From positions 1 through 40,721 of the forward strand of contig CAIQJJ010000549.1 in assembly GCA_903872065.1 (NCBI GenBank): a stretch of 40,721 nt of DNA, read 5' to 3'. Made by a program: the position numbers and the translations under genes. Shown piece by piece: positions 7,233 to 18,178 of this stretch. Each line of letters opens with the position of its first letter. Within the stretch, counting starts at the first letter, position 1. This DNA comes from an uncultured Anaerolineales bacterium (GTDB taxonomy: Bacteria; Chloroflexota; Anaerolineae; Anaerolineales; UBA4823). The notes under the pieces were generated by a model. It was not told the origin of the DNA. It searched no databases and worked only from the letters and a program-made list of their open reading frames with translations.

Positions 7233-8279
7233 GTGACAACAAACCATTCAAAACCCCGCGTACGCGCGGTTCTCATCGGCCTCAACCATGGCCATGTCAT
7301 CTGGGTCTTGTCCAAGCTGGAGCGCGCGGATATTCAATTCGTCGGTTTCTACGAGCCCAACCGGGATATGGCTGCGCGCTATTCTGCCCAATTTGGCTTT
7401 CCCCTTTCTATGGTTTACAGCAACCTGGATGCTATGCTGGACGAGCTCAAACCTCAGGCCGCTGCCGTCTTTGGCTCGATCCATGCTCACCTCGCCGCGG
7501 TCGAAGCCTGCGCGCCGCGCGGCATCCATGTCATGGTTGAGAAACCTCTGGCAGTCAGCAGTGATCACGCCGATCGCATGGCCGCCCTGGCCCGCAAGCA
7601 TCGCATCCAACTTATCACCAATTACGAGACGTCCTCGTATGCCAGCACTTATGCTGCTCGCGCGATTGTCGAAAGCGGGCCATACGGCCTGATCCGAAAA
7701 ATGGTTGTGCACGACGGTCATCACGGGCCGGCCGAACTTGGGGTTGGCCCAGACTTCTTAAGCTGGTTGACCGACCCGGTCCTCAATGGCGGCGGCGCGG
7801 TCATTGATTTCGGCTGCTACGGCGCCAATCTGTGCACCTGGCTGATGAACGGTCAGCCGCCCAAAAGTGTCACGGCCGTTCTACAAACCCTCAAGCCGCA
7901 GGTCTATCCGAAGGTTGACGACGAAGCCACCCTTGTGTTGACCTATGACGGCGCGCAAGCCATCATTCAGGGTTCGTGGAACTGGCCGGTGGGTCGTAAG
8001 GATATGGAGATTTACGCCCAAAATGGCTATGTGATTGCCGTAGATGAGCTCACCTTGCGCCAACGCCTGCGCGGCGAGCGCGAAGAGACGATTCGTCGCA
8101 TCGAGCCAGCGCCTGAGCGCGTGCGCGACCCCTTTGCCTACCTGGCGGCTGTGGCGTGCGGCGAGGAGGTGGTCGCCCCAGGCAGCCTCTGGTCGCTGGA
8201 GAATAATTTGACTGTGGTGCGCATCCTCGATGCCGCCCGCGAATCAGCCCGGGCGGGCGCGACGATTCGCTTCGCTTGA
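7233..8279 (+). CDS. Gfo/Idh/MocA-family oxidoreductase
   Basis: This 348-residue NAD(P)-dependent sugar or cyclitol dehydrogenase-like protein starts at GTG 7233, six bases after AGGAG (7222-7226). An ATG two bases earlier runs straight into a stop. The N-terminal Rossmann fold carries a 'GLNHGH' loop (16-21), and 'VEKPLA' (102-107) is the conserved EKP nucleotide-domain motif. 'GGGAVIDFGCYGANLCTWLM' is the family's catalytic-domain helix. The family oxidises or reduces sugars and sugar phosphates; the substrate here is unknown. The gene is 28 bp after the AlkD-like gene and 25 bp before the nitroreductase, so all may share a transcript. Confidence 0.9.
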   Translation: MTTNHSKPRVRAVLIGLNHGHVIWVLSKLERADIQFVGFYEPNRDMAARYSAQFGFPLSMVYSNLDAMLDELKPQAAAVFGSIHAHLAAVEACAPRGIHVMVEKPLAVSSDHADRMAALARKHRIQLITNYETSSYASTYAARAIVESGPYGLIRKMVVHDGHHGPAELGVGPDFLSWLTDPVLNGGGAVIDFGCYGANLCTWLMNGQPPKSVTAVLQTLKPQVYPKVDDEATLVLTYDGAQAIIQGSWNWPVGRKDMEIYAQNGYVIAVDELTLRQRLRGEREETIRRIEPAPERVRDPFAYLAAVACGEEVVAPGSLWSLENNLTVVRILDAARESARAGATIRFA

Positions 8280-8304
8280 TACCCTATTTTCCCAGGAAAG
8301 AACT

Positions 8305-8817
8305 ATGGAATTCTCTCAAGTTATTACCACCCGTTACAGTGTGCGCGCGTATCGTCCGGATCCTGTGGAAGATGATAAGCTGCGCCAGGTATTAGAAGCT
8401 GCCCGGATCGCCCCATCTGCTGCGAACCGCCAGCCGATCAAACTTATCGTGATGCGCACCACCGGACGCGAAGACGAAATCAGGCAGATCTATCGCCGGC
8501 CGTGGCTTGTCCAGGCGCCTTTGGTCATCGCTGTGTGCGCCATAGCTTCCCAAGCCTGGGTGCGCGAAGATGACCGTTTCAACGCCCGCATCATTGACGC
8601 CGCCATCGCCGCCGATCACCTGATCCTGGCGGCCGCCAATCTCGGACTGGGCACCTGTTGGATCGCGGCCTTCAATGTCAAGGCGGCCCGGGCGGCCCTG
8701 CAGTTGCCGGATGAGGTCGAGCCTGTCATCCTGACTCCGCTTGGATATCCAGCCGACCAGCCTGGCCCCAAAGAGCGCAAGTCGTTGGATGAGTTGGTGA
8801 AGTACGATCACTGGTAG
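8305..8817 (+). CDS. Nitroreductase-family flavoprotein
   Basis: The 170-residue protein starts at ATG 8305, after AGGAAAG (8294-8300). A longer frame back to 8230 overlaps the previous gene and lacks support. 'TTRYSVRAYRPDPV' and 'APSAANRQP' are the FMN-binding signatures of the NAD(P)H nitroreductase family, and 'ANLGLGTCWIAAFN' is its typical central helix. Members reduce nitroaromatics, quinones or flavins, usually as homodimers in the cytoplasm. The physiological substrate cannot be read from the sequence. Confidence 0.9.
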   Translation: MEFSQVITTRYSVRAYRPDPVEDDKLRQVLEAARIAPSAANRQPIKLIVMRTTGREDEIRQIYRRPWLVQAPLVIAVCAIASQAWVREDDRFNARIIDAAIAADHLILAAANLGLGTCWIAAFNVKAARAALQLPDEVEPVILTPLGYPADQPGPKERKSLDELVKYDHW

Positions 8818-8906
8818 GTCACTCGCCGACCCGGTGATGTGAGTATTTCATCCACTACACTGGCGAAACTGGCGGTAGATGGCGTTGAAAAAAGCTCAAT
8901 CTGCAC

Positions 8907-8934
8907 TTGACAATAGTATCAATAGTGGTATCAT
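8907..8934 (+). promoter_or_regulatory. hicAB promoter, leaderless layout
   Basis: TTGACA (8907-8912), a 16-bp gap and TATCAT (8929-8934) form a strong promoter. Only six bases separate the -10 from the hicA ATG, so transcription should start at or within a base or two of the A of the ATG. The 7-bp direct repeat CAATAGT at 8911-8917 and 8920-8926 lies inside the promoter. It could be the HicB operator for autoregulation. Confidence 0.65.
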
Positions 8935-8940
8935 AAAATT

Positions 8941-9201
8941 ATGGCAAAGATCATCGAGATTCTTGATACTATGCAACACAATCCCAAAGGTGTCAGTTTT
9001 AGCGATCTTTGTAAAGTCTGCGACCACTATTTTGGTGAAGCCAGGCAAACTGGCAGCAGTCACAGGATATATAAAACTCCCTGGCAAGGCGATCCGCGCG
9101 TGAATATTCAGAACGACAAAGGCATGGCAAAGGCTTACCAGGTAAAACAAATTCTAAGAGCGATTAAACGCCTGGAGGTGCAAGATGACGCTGACGAATG
9201 A
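8941..9201 (+). CDS. hicA: HicA-type toxin (mRNA interferase)
   Basis: The 86-residue protein carries 'GSSHRIYKTPWQGDPRVNIQ' (38-57), the HicA core with the catalytic histidine H41 in a small double-stranded-RNA-binding-like fold. HicA cleaves mRNA when released from HicB. The length is that of the slightly longer HicA subtype with an N-terminal extension. The 3' end overlaps the hicB start by 17 bp, as is usual for this module. No ribosome binding site is seen, which agrees with the leaderless promoter. Confidence 0.88.
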   Translation: MAKIIEILDTMQHNPKGVSFSDLCKVCDHYFGEARQTGSSHRIYKTPWQGDPRVNIQNDKGMAKAYQVKQILRAIKRLEVQDDADE

Positions 9202-9523
9202 TCGCTACACGTATCGTATTACCTGGTCTGAAGAAGACGGCGAATATGTTGGCTTGTGCGCCGAGTTTCCCAGTTTGAGCTGGTTAGCTCTTGATCCGGA
9301 GTCGGCGCTACAAGGTATCCGGCAAGTAGTAGCCGATATTGTCAAAGATTTGCAAGAAAATGCAGAGTATATCCCTGAACCATTGGCGGCGAAAACATAC
9401 AGCGGTCGGTTTATGGTGCGCGTCCCCCCTGACCTACACAGGCGATTGGTTATTGAAGCAGCAGAGGCAGGGATTAGCCTGAATCGGCTAGCCGCTGATA
9501 AACTAAGCCGTTCCCAACCATGA
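9185..9523 (+). CDS. hicB: HicB-type antitoxin
   Basis: The 112-residue protein has an N-terminal HicB fold ('YRITWSEEDGEYVGLCAEFPSLS') that neutralises HicA. A C-terminal ribbon-helix-helix segment ('FMVRVPPDLHRRLVIEAAEA', then 'GISLNRLAADKL') binds DNA for autoregulation. GGAGGTG (9174-9180) lies four bases before the ATG, inside hicA, so the antitoxin has its own strong ribosome binding site. That contrasts with the toxin, whose message is probably leaderless, and would favour antitoxin excess. Confidence 0.9.
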   Translation: MTLTNDRYTYRITWSEEDGEYVGLCAEFPSLSWLALDPESALQGIRQVVADIVKDLQENAEYIPEPLAAKTYSGRFMVRVPPDLHRRLVIEAAEAGISLNRLAADKLSRSQP

Positions 9524-9553
9524 TCACCTGGAAGAACCAATCCAGGCAGGTAA

Positions 9554-9621
9554 GGTAGGTCTCCCCTGACTGCAATTGCAGCGCGCCAAGGGTGGATCCA
9601 TGCGCCCCGGGATAATCGGAG
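9554..9621 (-). pseudogene. Remnant of a GH95 fucosidase 3' end
   Basis: Read on the minus strand this 68-bp block encodes 'DYPGAHGSTLGALQLQSGET', clearly related to 'CPGAHGAVLDALQLQSGET' near the C-terminus of the GH95 protein at 11372-13787. At the DNA level it aligns without gaps to 11413-11480, at roughly three of four bases. The rest of the paralogous gene is missing; the ATPase gene lies where it should continue. It looks like a scar of a second GH95 copy. Confidence 0.65.
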
Positions 9622-9623
9622 CA

Positions 9624-9667
9624 TGTTATAATTTAAGTCAAATGACTTATAAGTCATTTGACTTAAA
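9624..9667 (+). promoter_or_regulatory. Extended -10 promoter abutting a 36-bp perfect palindrome
   Basis: TGTTATAAT (9624-9632) is an extended -10. Its last T is the first base of a perfect inverted repeat, 9632-9667, with 18-bp arms and no loop. Each half is itself a near-dyad (AAGTCA-2-TGACTT), so the block can hold two operator-like sites. Transcription would begin inside the palindrome. An AAGG (9668-9671) follows, 7 bases before the ATPase start. Likely uses are autoregulation or a 5' mRNA hairpin. Confidence 0.65.
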
Positions 9668-9678
9668 AAGGTGTTTCG

Positions 9679-11358
9679 ATGATCAGGAATTTTTATCCCC
9701 CTTATTTACGCCAACTTTTCACCAATCGCAGGCGCGAATTGGATTTTCTACAAAGCCTGGTTGATGATTTGCTGGCTGGCAGGCCGCGTCGACTGGCTGT
9801 ATGGGGGTTGCGTCGCGTCGGCAAAACTCTGGTGCTTCAAGAAGAGATTGCCCGGCTACACCACCAAGGTCTGGTATTTCCAGTTTACATGGATTTTGAA
9901 GACATTTGTACTTCGCCAGAATTATTTGCACAACGCTACATTGGGCTGGTCACATTTTGGACATTGGATGATGGGCAAGGTGAAGTGGATGCCTACTTGA
10001 CTGTGGAACGACTCCTGGAGGCGACTGCGGGCCGTTCAGCAGCTGCTTCACAAACGGCTGGCTCGCTTCTAAGAGAATTGTCGCGCGCCAAACCCGATCA
10101 GGCGCTGCTGCTCAAATTAGCTTTTGAGTACCCGGAAAAACTAGCTCAAGAAGTGAATCGGAAAATGATCCTATTCCTGGATGAATTCACTGAGATCGGC
10201 ACATTGGGCCACTACCCCCAGGTTCGAGAACCGTTAAAGCACTTTCGAGCCGCACTAGCCAGCCAAACCCACGTGGCTTATGTCGTTGCTGGATCAGCGA
10301 TGACAGCCATGATGAAGCTTTTCCAATCCTCAGACGCCCCACTCTTCTTGCAGTTCGAGACCCTATCCCTGGAGCCGTTTGGCCGGCAAGACGCTGAAGT
10401 CCTGATGCGAAAGTTGGGCAGTGAACACGCGCCAGAGGTATATGCGGAAGTTTATCGCTATACAGCAGGTTTCCCATTCTACATCACAGCGTTGATGCAG
10501 CGTTTAGATCGCTTGCAGCAAAGCGGGGAAGAAATCAATGCTGAAACGGTTCGGTATGCTTTTCTTCTGGAAACGCTGTGGCGGGGAGGACAAATATACA
10601 ATTACTGCCGCTATGTCTATGACCTGTCCTTGCAGCGCGCCCGCGGTTATGGCATGCTCAAAGCAATCCTACAATTCCTGGCCGATGAACAAGGATTCAC
10701 ACTTACCGAAATTGCCCGCGCTTTACGCAAGACACCCAGCGCGGTACGCGACTATCTGCGCTGGTTGAGTGAAGTTGATCTGGTTGAGGAACGAGACCAC
10801 ATTTATCAATTCCGAGATGCTGTCTTGCGTTTCTGGGTTGCTTACGCCAGCAAAGGCATTGAAATGGACGCCTTCCCGCGTCGCGAAGACCTGGCAGGGT
10901 TAGTCGCCGACCTGGAAGAGCGTTTCCAACGCACAGCAGGCGAATTGGGACGCGCAAAAGAAGCAGAAGTGCGCGAATTGATGCGCCGGTTTTCAGGGCA
11001 GGTTATCCCTGGAGCTTTGTTCGGTCAGGAAGGCAGCCTGATCTTACCCACCGTGCACGCAGTAGACGGATATCGCTCCCCCGATGGGCAGATCGAACTG
11101 GATGCTGTGGCTGAATTAACGCCAGATCCTACCCGGCCAGGCAGCCAACGCTGGGTGGTATCTATCAAGTGGCGCAACAAACGCGCCGGCAAGAAAGAAC
11201 TGGAACAACTGGCCAGACAAGCATCCGATCTTAACGCTCAAGGATGGATTATTGCCCGAGACGGTTTCACACCTGATGCAGTCAACTACGCCAGGTTCGC
11301 TGGTATCTTAATATCGTCCAGTGAAGACTTAAATCAACTGAGTAAGTTGCTGAAATGA
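9679..11358 (+). CDS. AAA-type ATPase with winged helix and nuclease-like C-terminus
   Basis: The 559-residue protein begins with a P-loop domain of the archaeal-type ATPase group: Walker A 'GLRRVGKT' (43-50), Walker B 'MILFLDEF' (163-170) and sensor-like 'VVAGSA' (202-207). A winged helix ('FTLTEIARALRKTPSAVRDYL', about 340-360) follows. The C-terminal 120 residues resemble the DUF234/PD-(D/E)xK region that usually ends such proteins: 'IELDAVAEL' with D475, then 'WVVSIKWRNK' with K497, where the usual Glu or Gln before the Lys is Ser. Proteins of this layout are often strain-specific and of unclear function. The gene is convergent with the GH95 gene, with only 13 bp between their stops. Base composition is a little more AT-rich than in neighbouring sugar genes. 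Confidence 0.85.
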   Translation: MIRNFYPPYLRQLFTNRRRELDFLQSLVDDLLAGRPRRLAVWGLRRVGKTLVLQEEIARLHHQGLVFPVYMDFEDICTSPELFAQRYIGLVTFWTLDDGQGEVDAYLTVERLLEATAGRSAAASQTAGSLLRELSRAKPDQALLLKLAFEYPEKLAQEVNRKMILFLDEFTEIGTLGHYPQVREPLKHFRAALASQTHVAYVVAGSAMTAMMKLFQSSDAPLFLQFETLSLEPFGRQDAEVLMRKLGSEHAPEVYAEVYRYTAGFPFYITALMQRLDRLQQSGEEINAETVRYAFLLETLWRGGQIYNYCRYVYDLSLQRARGYGMLKAILQFLADEQGFTLTEIARALRKTPSAVRDYLRWLSEVDLVEERDHIYQFRDAVLRFWVAYASKGIEMDAFPRREDLAGLVADLEERFQRTAGELGRAKEAEVRELMRRFSGQVIPGALFGQEGSLILPTVHAVDGYRSPDGQIELDAVAELTPDPTRPGSQRWVVSIKWRNKRAGKKELEQLARQASDLNAQGWIIARDGFTPDAVNYARFAGILISSSEDLNQLSKLLK

Positions 11359-11371
11359 TCCGGACGAATTT

Positions 11372-13783
11372 TCAATCAGAAAACGATGTCCCTTCCAATT
11401 CAATTTTAAGAAGGCAGGTCTCTCCTGACTGCAACTGCAGCGCGTCCAGGACGGCGCCGTGCGCCCCTGGGCAAGGCGCGCCGTCTACTTGAGCCGATCG
11501 TATCGCCGCCGGCAGCCGAAGCTGAATGGATTGGGTTTTCTGCGCCTGCAGCATTACCTGGATGCTCCGCGCTTCCATATCCCAGCTTATATCAACCGTT
11601 ATCCCGCCGCGGCAGAGCAAGCCTCTGACGCTGCCGCGCGCCCAGCGGCGCGGCAGCGCCGGCAGCAGCTTGATCAGGCCAGGCTGCGAGAAACACAGCA
11701 TTTCCTGCATGGCGGCTGTCCACCCCATGTTGGCGTCAATCTGGAACGGCGCCCAGGGCAAATCAACGCAGATGCCCATATTGCGCCAGTCGTTGTGGGT
11801 GGCAAAGAAGTTGTTGAGCAGGCAAGAGCGGCTGAGCAAATCCAGGCATTCCTGCGCCAGATCGCCCTCGCCCATGCGGGCGTAGTTGTTCGCCATGTAG
11901 GTCAGCCCCCAACCGGACTGCTCTTTCAAGCCGATCACCAGGCGCTTCTTGACCGCGACGACGAACGCCTGGAACAGTTCCGGGGCGCTCTCAGGCGTCA
12001 CTTCTGTCCCTGGAAACACCGGGTAGAGATGGGACTGGTGGCGGTGATGGTAATTATCGCTAAAGAAGGGGTGCATCCATTCTTTGACGGCCCCGTCTTG
12101 GTTCACCTGGTAGGGCGGAATGCGCCGCAGCATCTCTTCCCAGGTAGGAATTTCCTCGGGATACATCCCGGTTTGGCGCGCCCCTTCGATCAGGTGGGTA
12201 AGAACTTCTTTGGCAATGGCAAAATCCATCGTGGCGTTGAGCGTGGTTTCCATCTCAGGCTGACCTTCGCCGCGCCAGTAGTTGCCGGGGGTATTTTCCG
12301 GCGAATTGGAAGGAGCGCTGATCCAAAAACCATCTTCGCCAAGAATCATGAAATCCTGGTAGAACAATGCCGCTTCCCTTAGAAAGGGCAGGGCGCGCTG
12401 GCGTAAAAAGGCCTCGTCGCCGGTGTACAGGTAGTAATCGTAATAATGCTGCGCGACCCAACCGCCTCCGCCGGTCCAGTGGATGATATGGGGGGGCAAC
12501 GGTTTTCAACAGGCCCGAATCGGGCGCGGTGGGCGCGGGCAGGAAGATGCCCCGGCAGCCGTAGATGCGGCGGGCGTTCAAGCGGTAGTCGTTCAGCAGG
12601 CGGTCGTGGTAATCAAACAGCGGCAGCGCCGCCTCGGGCAGGTTGCCAGAGAGCGCCTGCCAGTAGATCATTTGCATGTTGACGTTGACCATGTTGAAGG
12701 CCCAGAAACCCTGGTATTCGCCGCCCCACAGCCCCAGCAGATGGCAGGGATTTCCGCCCGGGCGCGAACTGGAAATCAACAGGTAACGCCCATAGGCCCA
12801 CATCTTTTCAATCAATTCCAGCGGCGCTTCGCCGGCGTAGGCTTCCAGCAGCAGTTCTTCATTCGAACGGCCGGCGCTTCGTCGCGAGGCTTCATCGCCC
12901 AGGCTGAGCTGCGCTGAGTGGAACAGGCGGCCATGTTCAGCGGCGTGTGGAGCAAGCAAGCTGGCGTAATCAGCCTGGATGGCGCGGATTTCTGAAGTCA
13001 GCCGCGCCCAGGCTGCTTGACGCTCTTCGTGGGCGAACACTTTCAGGAGGATCAACACCCTCTGCGGGGCCTGGATTTGCAGCGTCGCTCCGTCGGTCCT
13101 CATCTGCCCATCCACGGCAACCACGCGAGCGACCGCGCCAAAATCGCCCCCTCCCGTGTCGCCGGCGGCGGCATAGAAAATGCAGTCGTCTTCGGCGCGG
13201 ACTTCCAGATCGGTGGGCAGCGGGGCGGGCGGCCAATCGAACGGCTTGCGCACATCCGAACGGTCGTGCAGATCAAGCATGATGGCAGCCTGAACCGGCA
13301 GCGGGCCGCTGGAGCGCAGTTCGCACACCACCAGGTCGGCAGGGCGCGAGACAAAGACCGCCCGCTCGAAGCGCGTCTCCCCATCGCGCCAGCTTACGGC
13401 CACCTCGCCGGTCGCCATATTTAATTCGCGCCGGTAGGCTTTAAATCCCTGCCTGGCAGGTTGGACGATCAACAGATCGCCCACTGGCAGCGGGCTGCCC
13501 AATTGAGGCTGGTAGCCGCGAGCGGCGAAGGCGTCGGCCAACACGCGGTCGGCTTCGGCGGGGCGATCGGCCAACAGCAGGCGGCGCACTTCGGGCAGCC
13601 GATCGCTGACATCCGGCAGATCAGGCGTGCGGCTGCCCCACCACAAATCGCCGTGATTGAGCAAGATGCGCTCGCGCTGCACGCCGCCATAAACCGAGAC
13701 GCCAATCGTTCCATTGCCCGACGGCAAAGCGTCGCGCCACTGCGCGCTCCAAAAAGAAGCCGGGGTTAGAAGGGTAAGGATGT

Positions 13784-13787
<4 letters not shown>
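11372..13787 (-). pseudogene. GH95 alpha-L-fucosidase, split by a frameshift
   Basis: Two overlapping frames (13787-12255 and 12499-11372) together encode a GH95 protein of about 804 residues, a normal length. GH95 enzymes are inverting 1,2-alpha-L-fucosidases. The first frame has 'GNGTIGVSVYGGVQRERILLN' near residue 24 and the catalytic Asn pair N368 and N370 in 'NVNMQMIYW'. The second has 'SNSPENTPGNYW' with the general acid Glu, 'HHRHQSHLYPVFPG', and 'QIDANMGWTAAMQEML' with the Asp of the Asn-Asp catalytic set. The frame breaks at seven C (12490-12496 on the plus strand); six would restore 'VAPHIIHWTG'. This may be a sequencing error, a slippage-prone tract or a true mutation. The ATG overlaps the stop of the upstream surface-protein gene (ATGA), showing coupling. 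No signal peptide is evident. Confidence 0.85.
12490..12496. repeat. Seven-base G/C tract at the GH95 frameshift
   Basis: Seven consecutive G on the plus strand (C in the gene) mark the exact point where the reading frame of GH95 shifts. Removal of one base rejoins two conserved halves. Confidence 0.85.
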
Positions 13788-16687
<2,900 letters not shown>

Positions 16688-16705
16688 GGCGTTCTCCTTT
16701 TTAAG

Positions 16706-16734
16706 ATTATACTTCATTCACGTAAATCTGTCCG
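16706..16734 (-). promoter_or_regulatory. Promoter for the surface protein/GH95 operon
   Basis: CGGACA (16729-16734), a 17-bp gap and a perfect TATAAT (16706-16711) face the surface-protein gene. Transcription would begin near 16699, which fixes the start codon at 16687. Confidence 0.6.
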
Positions 16735-16764
16735 CTTGCTCACTACTCGACCTTGGCTCAAGTC

Positions 16765-16802
16765 TGGTACAATCCATTACCGATCCTCTTTTGCCTGGCA
16801 AA
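16765..16802 (+). promoter_or_regulatory. Extended -10 promoter and small palindrome before GH43
   Basis: TGGTACAAT (16765-16773) is an extended -10 for the GH43 gene. Just downstream, TTTGCCTGGCAAA (16790-16802) is a perfect 13-bp palindrome around one T. It is placed where a repressor would block early elongation. The operator role is a guess from position. Confidence 0.4.
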
Positions 16803-16877
16803 GCTCGCTGCAATGTTTCAAGACTGCTGGCAGGGTAAGATATCCATAGCCATTCATCAATTACAGGAGTTTCAGCG

Positions 16878-18161
16878 ATGAATCCCGTTTTACCATTACA
16901 CCATCGTGTTCCCGACGTCGAAGCCCGCGTGTTCGACGGACGACTTTATCTGTATGGTTCCTACGACAAGAATGCAGATCCGCCGTTTGACATCCACTAC
17001 TGCAGTCAGGAATACCATGTGTTCTCGACTGCTGACCTGCAGGAATTTACTGACCATGGCATTGGCATGCAGGCCGGATGGACGCCCTCGCCCAATACCC
17101 TGCTCTATGCCCCAGACTGTGTCAAGGTTGGGGACACTTATCACCTGTTTTGGGCCTCCTCTTGCGGGCGAGAATGGGCGGCGCAGTGCGCCACGCCGGG
17201 CGGGCCTTTCTCCAATGTCGAGGAAATCCACCTGCCGGTCAGCCAGATCGATCCGGCGGTTCTGGTGGATGACGATGGAGCGGTATACTACTATTGGGGA
17301 CAGTTTCAATGCCACGGGGCGCGCATGCTGCCGGGGCTGCGCGCCATCGATCCCGCAACCTACCAGGCCAGCCTGCTCGATGAAATGGCGCATGGCTTCC
17401 ACGAAGGCGCTTCAATCCGCAAGATCAACGGCCTGTATTACCTGGTCTACACAGATGTCAGCGGAGGACGGGCGACGCGCCTGTCATACGCCACGGCCGC
17501 ATCTCCGCTTGGGCCATTCACCAAGCGGGGCGTCATCATTGATTGTGTGGACTGCGACTTTGAATCCTGGAACAATCACGGCTCCATCGTAGAATTCCAG
17601 GGGCAGTGGTATGTCTGCTATCACCGTTCGTCTATGTGCCGGGAAGGCATGCGGCGGCTGTGCATGGAAAAGATCGCATTTGGCCCCGATGGCTCTATTG
17701 CCCAGGTGGAGATGACCACTCAAGGGCCGGGCGCTCCGCTGCAGCCGCGCACGCCGCTCCCGGCTGTGTACGCCTGTCTGCTGCGCGGCAAGGTTCGCAT
17801 GGCCGGTTCAGAACGCTACCTGGCCCGCTTCGAGCATGGCAGCGGGGCGGCGTACAAATACTTCGACTTTGCCGGGGAAGATCATTTCCGCGCGACCTGC
17901 GCCTCGCTCTTTGCGGGATGCCGGCTGCGCCTGCGGCTCGACGCCTGGGATGGCGAGCTGTTGGGAGAAACGCCGATCCCCTGCACCGGCGGTTGGATGA
18001 CCGGCGGGATTGATGGGTTCATCCCTGTCACCCTGGATCACCGTCCTGTGCATGGGCGACACGCCGTATTCCTGGAAGCGGTATGCTCGGAAAACCGGTT
18101 CTTCAACCTGCAGGAGTTTGTCTTCGAGCGGCATGGCGAGCCGACCAGCGTACAGAAATAA
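16878..18161 (+). CDS. GH43-like glycosidase with C-terminal carbohydrate-binding-like domain
   Basis: The 427-residue protein has a five-blade propeller typical of GH43/GH117-type enzymes (arabinosidases, xylosidases, galactosidases). The catalytic triad can be placed: D13 in 'VPDVEARVFDG', D125 in 'SQIDPAVLVDDDG' and E176 in 'GFHEGASIRKINGLYYL'. Residues from about 300 form a beta-rich domain that looks like a CBM6-type module. No signal peptide is present, which suggests an intracellular enzyme or processing of imported oligosaccharides. AGGAG (16865-16869) lies 8 bases before the start. It is divergent from the surface-protein/GH95 operon and may share regulation. The exact sugar specificity is unknown. 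Confidence 0.88.
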   Translation: MNPVLPLHHRVPDVEARVFDGRLYLYGSYDKNADPPFDIHYCSQEYHVFSTADLQEFTDHGIGMQAGWTPSPNTLLYAPDCVKVGDTYHLFWASSCGREWAAQCATPGGPFSNVEEIHLPVSQIDPAVLVDDDGAVYYYWGQFQCHGARMLPGLRAIDPATYQASLLDEMAHGFHEGASIRKINGLYYLVYTDVSGGRATRLSYATAASPLGPFTKRGVIIDCVDCDFESWNNHGSIVEFQGQWYVCYHRSSMCREGMRRLCMEKIAFGPDGSIAQVEMTTQGPGAPLQPRTPLPAVYACLLRGKVRMAGSERYLARFEHGSGAAYKYFDFAGEDHFRATCASLFAGCRLRLRLDAWDGELLGETPIPCTGGWMTGGIDGFIPVTLDHRPVHGRHAVFLEAVCSENRFFNLQEFVFERHGEPTSVQK

Positions 18162-18178
18162 GGACAGGAAGCGGCCGG

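Noticed and set aside
9554-11480. Insertion sequence around the ATPase gene
   Set aside because: There is no transposase, no terminal inverted repeats and no short target duplication; the flanking repeats are diverged GH95 coding DNA.
11459-12382. 307-codon plus-strand frame
   Set aside because: It lies opposite the conserved GH95 C-terminal half and has the arginine/glutamine-rich composition of a shadow frame.
16688-16717. Upstream in-frame ATG for the surface protein
   Set aside because: It precedes the -10 TATAAT (16706-16711) and has no ribosome site, while ATG 16687 has GGAG at six bases.
18162-18178. Terminator between the convergent GH43 gene and signalling operon
   Set aside because: The 17-bp gap has no stem followed by a T-tract; any termination must be Rho-dependent or inside the genes.
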